From: JAAGZL01 sp964628835
GTDB taxonomy: Bacteria; Pseudomonadota; Gammaproteobacteria; Chromatiales; Chromatiaceae
Length of the DNA: 59,876 nucleotides
NCBI GenBank assembly: GCA_964628835.1
Contig: CAZVME010000011.1
Coordinates: 1-59,876, forward strand
Direction of reading: 5' to 3'
Below the pieces are notes generated by a model. The model searched no databases. It saw only the letters and a program-made list of their open reading frames with translations, and was not told where the DNA came from. Below are positions 7,129 through 15,801 of the stretch, piece after piece; the stretch's first letter is position 1, and the number at the start of each line of letters is the position of its first letter. A program made the position numbers and the translations under genes.

Positions 7129-9374
7129 TCCGGTTCACCAATAAGGTCGATAACCGAATTCACCAGGATCTCGTCCTGGAAACTGCCCTTGGTCAGGTAA
7201 TAGTCCGCACCTGCCTCAAGTCCCAACCGGCGGTCCTCATCACGGTCCTTGTAGGAGACGATCATGGCGGGGAGGTCCTTCAGGCGGCTGTCCTTCCGCA
7301 GCAGGCCAACCAGTTCTATACCATCCATCCTCGGCATATCCACGTCGGTGATGAGCAGGTCAAAGTTGCCCAGGCGCACCGCATTCCAGCCGTCCATACC
7401 ATCCACCGCCACCTCCACATGGTAGCCGCGGGTACTCAGCAGGTTGCGCTCCATCTCGCGCACCGCAATTGAATCATCCACCACCAGGATGCGCTTTTTC
7501 ACCTCCCCGCTCTCCGGCCCGGCGCCTCTTTCCACCCTGCGCACCCCCTGACCAGCCACGATTTTCTCGATATTGCGGATGATGTCGTCCACATCCAGGA
7601 GCAGCCCCAGGCGTCCATCTTCCAGAAACACTGCCGCAGTGACATCCGGTAGCTTCCCCAGGCGCGGATCCAGACTGCGCTCCACCAGTTCACCCTCACC
7701 ATGAACCCGATCCACCACCAGACCAAAGAGCCGCTCCGGGCCGGCTGCGATCACCACCACATCCAGTTCTTCACCATACCCACTCTGGGGGGGCACCCCC
7801 AGCAGTTGGTGTGCATCCACCAGGCCGACTGAACGCCCACCCCACTGAAAATACTCCCGGTTTTCCACACTGGATATCTGCTCCAGTGGCAGACGCATGG
7901 TGTGTTGGATACGGGCGATGGGAAACGCGTAGGGCTCACCGGCAATCTCCACCAACAGGCTGCGTACAATGGAAAGGGTGATAGGTAATTGAAGTTCCAT
8001 CCGGGTGCCGCCCCCCAGTTTGCTGGTGGTATGCACTCTGCCCCGCACCTGTTGCAACATGGAGAGCAGAATATCCAGCCCCACGCCACGCCCGGAGATA
8101 GGGCTGACCTCCTGCTTCAGGGTGAAGCCGGGCAAAAACAGAAACTCCAGCACCTCCATCTCGCCCATCTCCGCCACCATCTCCTCACCGGCAAGCTTCT
8201 TCTCCACAATGGTCCGGCGCAGGGCCGCCACATCGATACCGCGGCCGTCATCTTCAATCACCAGCGAGAGCCGGCCCGCCTTATGGCGCGCCTCAAGGGA
8301 CAATCGCCCGCACTCCGGCTTGGCAGCCGCGCGGCGCTCCTCGGGAGACTCAATGCCATGGTCGATGGCATTCTGGATGAGGTGGGTAAGTGGGGCTACC
8401 AACTTTTCAAGGATCTCCCGATCCACCTGCGTCTTCTCCCCGATGATCTCCAGTCTCACCTGTTTCTCCAGGGAGTGGGCGATATCCCGCACCAGACGGT
8501 GATAGCGCTGCACCCCCTCACCGAACGGCCGCATGCGGTGGGAGACCACCTCATGGTACATACGCTGAGCAAGACTGGCGGTCTGATACTCATACGCTTC
8601 CAGAGCGGTCAAGTTCTGACCGAAGTCCGACCCAACTTTGTGGGCCCGGTGTCCCAGTTCGTCCAACCAGCTTTGTGTATCCTCATCCAACCGCTGGCCG
8701 GAGAGGCGTTCCTTCAAACCGTCGATGATATGTGCAAGTTCTCTCGTCCGCCGTCCAGTGCGAATCATTTCCCGACGCATTCCATGCAGACGCCGGGTCT
8801 CCACTGACAGTTCACCAGCCAGTCCCATCAGCCGGTTCATGCTCTCGGCATTGATGCGCACCACTCCATCCGCACCCTGCAGCTCCGGCTCCGGCTCCGG
8901 CTGTGGCTGTGGCTGTGACTCGACTGAGCCGGCAGCAGTTGTTTCACCTGCGCTGGGTGGGGATTCCAGGTCACCCACCTGACCACCAGTTGCGAGGATC
9001 TTTTTGACTGTACCTACCACCCCCTCCACTGCCTGTGGTTCATCGGACTGGGAAATAGCCACCAAGGTATCCACCGCCTGCAGAAGTACATCCACATGGG
9101 AACGCGCAAGCACCACCTGGCCGTCCTGGGCCGCCACAAACAGATCCTCCATAGCGTGGGCCAGCTCCACGGCCTCGTTAAAGCCGGCAATACGCGCCCC
9201 GCCCTTTACAGAATGGGCAGCCCGCATCAGGGCCTCCAACTGCGAGGCCGTGGCAGTGCCCTGCTCAACCGCAAGCAGGTTCTCTGTAAGAACCTGGCTC
9301 TGGGCGTCTACTTCCATACGGAACAGGTCACGCATGGAGGAGTTAGCAAGGGAGTCTTGGTCTTTTCCGTTCAA
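7125..9374 (-). CDS. wspE: WspE-like hybrid CheA histidine kinase with C-terminal receiver
   Basis: 749 residues, central kinase of the Wsp complex. Order: Hpt domain with phosphorylated H54 in AAHSVKGGA; a Pro/Glu/Gln-rich linker (about 145-170); a second helical and dimerisation region; HATPase with NAIDHGIE, EDDGRGID and the GRGVGLD glycine box; a CheW-like domain (about 480-610); and a receiver (about 626-745) with LVVDDS and acceptor D677 in LLITDVDMPRMDG. The start overlaps the wspD stop by 4 bases. Expected targets are WspR and WspF. The neighbouring REC-kinase with a WspR-like receiver is an additional candidate target by inference. Confidence 0.95.
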   Translation of the reverse strand: MNGKDQDSLANSSMRDLFRMEVDAQSQVLTENLLAVEQGTATASQLEALMRAAHSVKGGARIAGFNEAVELAHAMEDLFVAAQDGQVVLARSHVDVLLQAVDTLVAISQSDEPQAVEGVVGTVKKILATGGQVGDLESPPSAGETTAAGSVESQPQPQPEPEPELQGADGVVRINAESMNRLMGLAGELSVETRRLHGMRREMIRTGRRTRELAHIIDGLKERLSGQRLDEDTQSWLDELGHRAHKVGSDFGQNLTALEAYEYQTASLAQRMYHEVVSHRMRPFGEGVQRYHRLVRDIAHSLEKQVRLEIIGEKTQVDREILEKLVAPLTHLIQNAIDHGIESPEERRAAAKPECGRLSLEARHKAGRLSLVIEDDGRGIDVAALRRTIVEKKLAGEEMVAEMGEMEVLEFLFLPGFTLKQEVSPISGRGVGLDILLSMLQQVRGRVHTTSKLGGGTRMELQLPITLSIVRSLLVEIAGEPYAFPIARIQHTMRLPLEQISSVENREYFQWGGRSVGLVDAHQLLGVPPQSGYGEELDVVVIAAGPERLFGLVVDRVHGEGELVERSLDPRLGKLPDVTAAVFLEDGRLGLLLDVDDIIRNIEKIVAGQGVRRVERGAGPESGEVKKRILVVDDSIAVREMERNLLSTRGYHVEVAVDGMDGWNAVRLGNFDLLITDVDMPRMDGIELVGLLRKDSRLKDLPAMIVSYKDRDEDRRLGLEAGADYYLTKGSFQDEILVNSVIDLIGEPE

Positions 9375-10051
9375 TTTAATGCCTGCTCAAATCCGTAGGC
9401 CAATAGGCCTGCATCAAGTATCCCGGCTTTTTTGCTGCCCACCTCTACCAAACCCTGGACATATTGCGCCCCCGCCATGGCTAAGGTGCCAGGCACATCC
9501 TGGACCTGCCCCTTCCGATAGCGATACACGCCAAGCACATCGTCAACGGTAAAGGAGAAGGTGTTCTGATCATGACTCATCAGTACCAGGCGCGGGAAAA
9601 CCAGCCGCTTTCCATCGCGCAGCCGCTCTTCTCCTGCATCGATGCCCAGTAGCGCCCCAATCGATAGCGCCAGGTGTAGTTCACCCCGTATGCTGGTTAC
9701 CCCCAGCAGGATGGAGCCACTACGGTGCGGTAGGCTATGCACCGGCCTTGGTCCGGTAATTTCGCTTATGTTGCGGGAGGGGATGGCCAGCCACTCATCC
9801 CCAATTCTGAACACCGTGGCGGAGTACTCTGCTTTCCCGGCTTCATCCGTTTGCCTAGCGTACAAGCGGGTGCGCTCCATAACCACATCCGTCGATGCCT
9901 CACGTTCCAGCATCCGGCGGCCCGCCCCGACATAGACTTCGCAGTTGCGGCAATGGACCAGCGTTTTAAGTTCCTGACAGGTTGCGCCATTTTTGGCCCA
10001 TAACCCAATCCGGTTCCAGCAGTCATCATTTCCGTTCACATTAACACCCAT
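9371..10051 (-). CDS. wspD: WspD-like CheW coupling protein with Cys/His N-terminus
   Basis: 226 residues. The C-terminal two thirds is a CheW domain (about 75-215) with IGDEWLAIPS, LLGVTSIRGELHLALSIG and FTVDDVLG. The N-terminal extension carries NDDCWNRIG, then a spaced Cys, then LVHCRNCEVY: four cysteines and a histidine spaced like a metal- or redox-responsive cluster, a feature I associate with WspD-type proteins. It links receptor WspA to kinase WspE. It follows wspC after a gap of about 210 bases, the only sizeable gap inside the wsp operon, and overlaps wspE by 4 bases. Confidence 0.9.
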   Translation of the reverse strand: MGVNVNGNDDCWNRIGLWAKNGATCQELKTLVHCRNCEVYVGAGRRMLEREASTDVVMERTRLYARQTDEAGKAEYSATVFRIGDEWLAIPSRNISEITGPRPVHSLPHRSGSILLGVTSIRGELHLALSIGALLGIDAGEERLRDGKRLVFPRLVLMSHDQNTFSFTVDDVLGVYRYRKGQVQDVPGTLAMAGAQYVQGLVEVGSKKAGILDAGLLAYGFEQALN

Positions 10052-10062
10052 AACATAGCTTG

Positions 10063-10263
10063 TTATCCATATTCCTCAGTCAAGATCACCTGCCAATAAT
10101 TCACTCCACAAACGAACGCAAATATCTTTTGTTCTACTAATAAGTTATCAATACGCATAGGGCGATACGCTTGGCTACTGTGTAGTGACACAGTTAATTT
10201 GGCCATCTGACTATGAGGTGACAGCATCACCTGCAAACCGCTAACCGGAAACAGTGACTCCAT
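10063..10263 (-). CDS. Possible 66-residue small protein between wspC and wspD
   Basis: An open frame starts with ATG immediately after the wspC TAG and fills most of the wspC-wspD gap. The product has no recognised domain, signal peptide or membrane segment. No clear ribosome-binding site is seen apart from possible coupling to wspC termination. It may be chance; it is listed because the gap is otherwise unexplained in an operon of overlapping genes. Confidence 0.2.
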   Translation of the reverse strand: MESLFPVSGLQVMLSPHSQMAKLTVSLHSSQAYRPMRIDNLLVEQKIFAFVCGVNYWQVILTEEYG

Positions 10264-11589
10264 CTAGCCATCTCCCTCTCCAGCTATCTGGATATGACCA
10301 CCGTTACGCTCACCGGCGCGAGCTGCACGTTCGCGCAGAACCTGAGCCTTCTGGGTATCGCCCTGTTGTTCAGCGCACAGCGCCAATTGGATCAAAGTCG
10401 GCTCGTGCGCAGGGTCCAGATAACTCGCCTTCCGGTACAGCTCCACGGCCCGTTCCCGCTGCCCCTCGGCATCATGAATAAGTCCTAGTAAAAAGTATAT
10501 CTCGGCGGTCACTACTTCGCCCCCGCGCAGGTACTCCTCACACAACTGCCGGGCCTGTTCCAATTGTCCCTGATCAGCCAGACGCCGCACGTTATTCAGG
10601 TCGCTACTCTGTTTCTGGCTGGCAGCATCCGGTTCCCAGCTGTAAGAGGTGGCTTTGGCACCACTCTGCGCAGCCGGAACCAGTAGTTCTGGTAATGGGG
10701 TGAGACTGGCCGGCTTAGCTCTCTTTTTCCCAGTAGCCGCAGCCGTTGCCAATGTTACGGGCCTGGGCCGCTTCGTTTTCTGGACTGCATTCTTCGGAGC
10801 AGCGAGTGTGAAGGCGAAGGCCTGCGGGTAGGGTACCCTATGGAACCCAGCATCAATGAATAGAGATGCCTCTGCATGGCCGACAAACAACAGGCCTGAC
10901 GGGGAGAGAAGCTGCTTCAACTGCTCGATGGTATGCTTGCGGTTAACCTGATTGAGGTAGATGAGCAGGTTACGACAGAAGATCACATCGTAACTGCGCC
11001 CGGCAAGCAGGGTGGCCAGCTTCAGTATGTTTCCATGACGCAAAGTGACGTTACGGCGCACCCGCTGATGCAACTGGTAACCTTCAGGCATGGCCTCGAA
11101 ATAACGCCGCTTGAAGCCAAGGTCCTTGCTCCGAAACGAAACCTTACCGTACAACCCCTGGTCGGCCAGGGCCAACACATTACGGTTAACATCAATGGCG
11201 TCAACTTGGAAACTATCACTCTCCAGCCCGGCGTCCAGCAGGCACATAACCATGGAGTACGGCTCCTCGCCGGTTGAACACGGCAGGCTCGCAAGGCGCA
11301 GCAACTTACCTGCCGCCTGAGGTTGCCATCTCTCGAGGGCAAAATTCCTGAGAAGGGCAAAGGCCTCCGGCTTACGGTAGAACCAGGTTTCCGGTATCGT
11401 CACGGCATCTATCAGTTCCCGCAGTTCGCCACCTGGGCCGTGTAACAGCTTGAGGTACCGCCCCATATCGACCAGCCCGGTGGCGGACATACGGCGACGC
11501 ACCACCCGTTCAATAGCAGGATGACCGATGGAGTCAGGATTCAGCCCGATAACCTTGGTGAGGATTCCGGCAATGGCCCCGAAGCTCAT
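10264..11589 (-). CDS. wspC: WspC-like CheR methyltransferase with TPR tail
   Basis: 441 residues. Methylates WspA. The CheR part shows VTIPETWFYRKPEAF, the SAM loop LPCSTGEEPYSM (about 102-113), VDAIDVN and VIFCRNLLIYLN. A low-complexity Lys/Ala/Pro linker (about 275-330) leads to tetratricopeptide-like helices (about 340-430; QARQLCEEYL, AEIYFLLGLI, AVELYRKASYLDP, ALCAEQQGD), as in WspC of Pseudomonas. Its ATG overlaps the wspB stop by 4 bases. All SAM-binding residues are canonical, unlike the divergent loop of the partial CheR at 1-772. Confidence 0.94.
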   Translation of the reverse strand: MSFGAIAGILTKVIGLNPDSIGHPAIERVVRRRMSATGLVDMGRYLKLLHGPGGELRELIDAVTIPETWFYRKPEAFALLRNFALERWQPQAAGKLLRLASLPCSTGEEPYSMVMCLLDAGLESDSFQVDAIDVNRNVLALADQGLYGKVSFRSKDLGFKRRYFEAMPEGYQLHQRVRRNVTLRHGNILKLATLLAGRSYDVIFCRNLLIYLNQVNRKHTIEQLKQLLSPSGLLFVGHAEASLFIDAGFHRVPYPQAFAFTLAAPKNAVQKTKRPRPVTLATAAATGKKRAKPASLTPLPELLVPAAQSGAKATSYSWEPDAASQKQSSDLNNVRRLADQGQLEQARQLCEEYLRGGEVVTAEIYFLLGLIHDAEGQRERAVELYRKASYLDPAHEPTLIQLALCAEQQGDTQKAQVLRERAARAGERNGGHIQIAGEGDG

Positions 11590-12053
11590 GCCTGCTCCTT
11601 CTCTTCATTGGCATAAAGCAGGTCCCGCACATCATCCGTGAGCAGCCCCGCTACGTTGATCAGTTGCACCACGTCACCCGCTTCGGTGGTTACCTTACCC
11701 AGGAAGGGCGCTTCCCGCAGCGATACCACAGCCTCCTGCAGCAGCTCCTCCGAGAGGCGCAGGGTGTCGGTGGCCTTCTCTACCAGGAGTCCCAGCAAGC
11801 GCAACGGGGCGTCGGCCAAGGAAAATTCGACCAGAATAATCCGGGTGCTGAACAGTTGCTGACACGGGCTCCCGATGCCAAGCCGAGCCATGTCAATAAC
11901 CGGCACCGAGCTCCCCCGATAGTTGAACACCCCCCCCACAAAATCTGGCGCCCGGGGTATCCGCTGGAGGTGGACCAGCGGCAGTACCTCAATGATCGCC
12001 TGGGCCGGCAGTGCGTAACGCTCCTGGCCGATGTAAAAAGAGAGGCATAACAT
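11586..12053 (-). CDS. wspB: WspB-like CheW coupling protein
   Basis: 155 residues, essentially one CheW domain: FYIGQERYALPAQAIIEVLPLV, PRAPDFVGGVFNYRGSSVPVID and LGLLVEKATDTL. Couples WspA to WspE. It lies 76 bases after the wspA stop and overlaps wspC by 4 bases. It is the minimal CheW of the pair; wspD carries the Cys-rich extension. Confidence 0.93.
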   Translation of the reverse strand: MLCLSFYIGQERYALPAQAIIEVLPLVHLQRIPRAPDFVGGVFNYRGSSVPVIDMARLGIGSPCQQLFSTRIILVEFSLADAPLRLLGLLVEKATDTLRLSEELLQEAVVSLREAPFLGKVTTEAGDVVQLINVAGLLTDDVRDLLYANEEKEQA

Positions 12054-12129
12054 TCTGGGTTACCTGTTAAATTACATTCAATAGGTGTAGATCAGTGGGG
12101 TGTGGTACATGACGCATTCAGCCCAAGGT

Positions 12130-14418
12130 TCATGATCCCTCACCTAGCGTAAAACCGGAGACCGCCTCTTGCAGCTGCTCGGACGCCTGGTTGAGATGCT
12201 CGATCACCCGGCTGGATTCCCGTAAGGAGTCTGCCGTCTGGCTCACGGTCTCGCTCAACTGGACGATAGCCTCGTCAATCTGTTCCGCACCCTGGGTCTG
12301 GGACTGCATCCCTCCGTGTACGCTTTCAAAGTGCGGCGCCAGGGCCTGCACCTGCTGCACGATACGGCTGAGTTGCCCACCCAAGCGACCGCTATCCACC
12401 ACCCCCATGCGTACCTCATCGCTGAACTTCTCCATCCCCATCACCCCTGCCGAAACTGCCGACTGCATCTCTTGCACCACCTGCTCGATGTCCCAGGTCG
12501 CCACCGCCGTCTGGTCTGCCAGACGCCGGATCTCGGTGGCCACCACCCCGAAGCCGATGCCATATTCGCCTGCCTTCTCCGCCTCGATGGCGGCATTCAG
12601 AGAGAGCAGGTTGGTCTGGTCCGCCACCTTGTTGATGGTGGTGACTACCGAGCTGATAGTGCTGGCCTTGTCGTTGAGTACCGTAAGCTTCTCGGTGATA
12701 CTGCGCGAGGCCTCCGCCATCTGCCCCATGCTGGCCTGCATCTGGGTAAGTCCACTGCTGCCCTCCTCGGCCAGACTGGCGGTCTCGGTGGCCACCTGCG
12801 CCACCTGGTCCATGCTCCGCAACAGGTCCTTGGCGGTAGTGGAGATCTGCTTGGAGGTGGCCACTATCTGCCTGGCCGTGGCCGCCTGCTCAGTGGCCGA
12901 GGCCTCCTGCTCTTTCATGGTAGCCGCCATTTCGGTGGTGGAACTGGCCACCTGGATGCCAGAGCCCTGGACACTCTTGACGATATCCCCCAGATCTATG
13001 GCCATCTGGTTGAAACTCTGGCCCATCTGGCCGAGATCACTGTTGTCCAGAACCGGCACACGCACCGAGAGCGTACCACCTGCCATCTCTCTGCTGGCTG
13101 CAGTCAACTGCTTTACCGGGGCACTGATCCGACGTGCGAACATAAACCCAAACAGCAGGGAAATCATCGTCCCAGCCAAAACAATGGCACTTATGGCCAC
13201 CTGCGCAAAGTTAACCTGGGTGGCGGTCTCCTGTTTCACATGCTGATATAGCTCCCGGGCCTGCCCGGCAATCCCCCCCAGCACTGCTTCAAATCGCTCA
13301 CCTGTTTGATTAAGAGAGACCTGTATGGCATCGGACTGCGCCGCCGCCTCCAGGGAGGCCCGATGTGCGGCAAAAAGTCCGTTTTTATCCCCTACAATGG
13401 CTTCTAACACCAGGAACTCCTTGAGCAGCTCGGCAATAGCCTGTTTTATTTGCTGGTCTTCAACGCGCCCCGTAACCTTGCGCAGGCGTAACATGAATTT
13501 TTTTGCCAGCTTACTGAAGGATTGCTCGGACCCGGCAAGGGCATCCACACGCCGTTCGGCAAGAGCACCACGCACCTTGTTTTCCATTTTCATGAGGTAG
13601 TCCTGGAGCTTATAGCCCCCGTGCAGAATCGGATAGGATTCATCGAAAACCTGCTGGACGCCCAGCTGTAACTCAGCCACTGTGGCCCGGCCGGAATTGG
13701 CCAGTCTGCGGAGCCCATCCTCCCGCTCATTCATACCCGCCTCTGCATGCTGGATCAGTCCATCCAGCCTTGCCCCCATGTGACGCCTTTCCTGCTCAAA
13801 CTCCACCTGGCGTTGCCGGGCCAGAGCGCTCTTTAGTTCATCCAGTTGATGGGCCGCCAACATCTCGCGCCCCAGACGGCTAAACTCACCCGCCAGCTCC
13901 TGGACGGTTTTAACATCAAACGCCAGCCCCCCTTCAGCCGATAGTCGGCTCAGTCTCTTGAGGGCCTGTTTGCCACTTTTAGCCAACGCAGCCAAATTCT
14001 CATCCACCTTCCAGTGAGCATGCTCCTCTTCCTCGTTAAGCCTTGCGCCGGCCCTGACGTGGCCCCCTTTTAAGCTTTCTTGAGCATGACTTGTTACGCT
14101 TTCATGAGCATGATCTGCCGGCTCAGTTTCGCCTTCGTCCTCACCTTCGTGTTCGTCTTCAGTGTAGGTATGGCCCATCTCCTCCAGCATTTCAATATGC
14201 ACCTGCCGGGTCTCCTCGACCAGCCCGACCGCCTCCTCTAACAGCGGCAATGCGACTCCTGTGAGGGTGCCTACCGAAGCGCCGATCCGGGAGCTAAAGT
14301 AGACCCCTGAGCCACCCGCAATCCCGATCGCCACCACCAGCATCAGAAAACCCGACAGGAGCTTGGTCTGCAAGCCCATATCGCCCCACCGCCCGCCGGT
14401 TCCGTTGCCATTGGTCAT
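12130..14418 (-). CDS. wspA: WspA-like methyl-accepting chemoreceptor with enlarged His/Glu-rich sensor domain
   Basis: 762 residues, membrane receptor of the Wsp system. TM1 is about 20-42 and TM2 about 405-428; between them is an unusually long (about 360 residue) helical periplasmic domain. Pseudomonas WspA is about 540 residues in total, so the extra length is in the sensor. Residues about 83-135 are packed with His, Glu and Asp (HTYTEDEHEGEDE, ADHAHE, NEEEEHAHW), which resembles a metal- or pH-responsive patch. A HAMP domain (about 430-482) and a standard signalling hairpin (ADQTNLLSLNAAIEAEKAGE, then GFGVVATEIRRLADQTA) follow. No C-terminal CheR-docking pentapeptide is seen. The start codon lies inside one copy of a 257-bp tandem duplication. 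Confidence 0.94.
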   Translation of the reverse strand: MTNGNGTGGRWGDMGLQTKLLSGFLMLVVAIGIAGGSGVYFSSRIGASVGTLTGVALPLLEEAVGLVEETRQVHIEMLEEMGHTYTEDEHEGEDEGETEPADHAHESVTSHAQESLKGGHVRAGARLNEEEEHAHWKVDENLAALAKSGKQALKRLSRLSAEGGLAFDVKTVQELAGEFSRLGREMLAAHQLDELKSALARQRQVEFEQERRHMGARLDGLIQHAEAGMNEREDGLRRLANSGRATVAELQLGVQQVFDESYPILHGGYKLQDYLMKMENKVRGALAERRVDALAGSEQSFSKLAKKFMLRLRKVTGRVEDQQIKQAIAELLKEFLVLEAIVGDKNGLFAAHRASLEAAAQSDAIQVSLNQTGERFEAVLGGIAGQARELYQHVKQETATQVNFAQVAISAIVLAGTMISLLFGFMFARRISAPVKQLTAASREMAGGTLSVRVPVLDNSDLGQMGQSFNQMAIDLGDIVKSVQGSGIQVASSTTEMAATMKEQEASATEQAATARQIVATSKQISTTAKDLLRSMDQVAQVATETASLAEEGSSGLTQMQASMGQMAEASRSITEKLTVLNDKASTISSVVTTINKVADQTNLLSLNAAIEAEKAGEYGIGFGVVATEIRRLADQTAVATWDIEQVVQEMQSAVSAGVMGMEKFSDEVRMGVVDSGRLGGQLSRIVQQVQALAPHFESVHGGMQSQTQGAEQIDEAIVQLSETVSQTADSLRESSRVIEHLNQASEQLQEAVSGFTLGEGS

Positions 14419-14871
14419 TATATTTGCCCCCGTTCTGATTATTATCGTATTCCAAGCTCTGTCAGTTTATCGGCAACTATTCTGCAAACTTGAATACCTG
14501 GATGCGGTTATTCACCGTGTCGGCCACGTACAGCCATCCGCTCGCCCCATCCACGGTGATGCCGTGCAGGTTGCCAAACTCCCCATTGTCCGAACCCCTC
14601 AGCCCAAACTGGGTCGGGCTTGGTCTGCAAGCCTATATCGCCTCACCACCCACTGGTTCTGTTGCCATTGGTCATCATATTCGCCCCTATTCTGATTATT
14701 AGCGTATTCCAGGCTCTGCTGGTTTATCGGACACTATTGGGCCAACTTGAATACCTGGATACGGTTATTCGCCGTGTCGGCCACGTACAGCCATCCGGTC
14801 GCCCTGTCCACGCTGATGCCGTGCAGGCTGCCAAACTCCCCATTGCCCGAACCCTTCTGCCCAAACTGGGT
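14361..14871. repeat. 257-bp tandem duplication across the NHL gene end and wspA start
   Basis: Copy 1 spans about 14361-14614 and copy 2 about 14618-14871, offset exactly 257 bases; both open with gcttggtctgcaagcc and close with cccaaactgggt. Each copy holds the 3' end of the NHL-repeat gene followed (minus strand) by the 5' end of wspA. The copies have diverged noticeably (scattered substitutions throughout). In copy 2 the NHL end is used and the wspA start (ATG near 14675) runs into a stop after about ten codons. In copy 1 the wspA start is used and the NHL end is a fossil. It arose by tandem duplication of the gene junction. Confidence 0.92.
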
Positions 14872-15676
14872 GATAAAGTTACCCTCTTTGTCGAATATCT
14901 GGATACGCTCGCTCCCGATCTCTGCCACATAGACGTTATCATGCCGGTCGATAGCCAGCCCCGCAGGTGCCTTGAACTCGCCCGGGCCGCTGCCGGTCTG
15001 GCCCCATTGGCTGAGATAGTTGCCATCCCAGTCAAACACCACAATGCGGTCGTTCTTGAGATCGCTCACATAGACCTTGCCCTCGCTGTTGACCTTGGCC
15101 GCCTCCGGGTTGTTGAGCTTCCCCGGCCCACTGGCGCCAAACAGGAACAGGAACCTGCCGCTCAGATCAAACACCGACACCCGGTGGTTTCCCGCCTCTG
15201 GCAGATAGAAGCGGCCCCGGTGGATATCGGCAAACTCACTCTTCATGGTCTCCCCCGGCGCCGAACCATAATCGCTGAAGGTCAGCAGCCAGTTGAAATC
15301 CTTGTCGTACTTCTTTTACATAGCCGGTGGTGTAATCGGCCACAAAGATATTGCCCTGGGGGTCCACCGCTATCCCCTCTGGCTTTTCCAGGCTCTCATC
15401 GTCATCACCCTTGCCGCCGAAACGGGCAATATAGGCGCCGCTGGTCTTGTTGAAGAGTTGCACATAGGAGTGAGAGGCATCCGTTACCAGCAGGCGGCCA
15501 TCACGGGTAAAGGCAAAGTCCTCCACGCATTTAAACTGACCCGCGCCCCGCCCCTCGCTACCGATATTCATCACATGCTCAAACTTCAGGGGTGCCGCCT
15601 GTACCCAGGATAGGTGGGGGGCCAGCAGCAGGCTACAAAACAACATGGCAATTCCGGTGATCGTTTTACTGTTCAT
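14734..15676 (-). pseudogene. NHL-repeat exported protein gene split by a frameshift
   Basis: Two frames together encode one secreted beta-propeller protein of about 310 residues. The first part (15236-15676) has a signal peptide ending near WVQAAPLK and NHL motifs such as EDFAFTRDGRLLVTDAS and EGIAVDPQGNIFVADY. The second (14734-15246) continues with NNPEAAKVNSEGKVYVSD, AGLAIDRHDNVYVAE and HGISVDRATGWLYVADTANN. The break lies near 15310-15320. Reading one base over there gives VKKYDKDFNWLLTFSDYG and joins the halves smoothly. A single-base indel, either a real inactivation or an assembly error, explains it. NHL proteins often bind surface ligands or carbohydrates. Position just upstream of wspA hints at a link to surface sensing (inference). 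Confidence 0.85.
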
Positions 15677-15801
15677 CTAGGTTCTCCCTTTCCAGTGACA
15701 CATGTAATCCCAGAATACTTGTGGTTATCTGCACTCCTTCATTTGTTATTCGGTACTATTAACGCGCCTCACCAGGGAAGGGAGGATTTATCCAGATTGA
15801 A

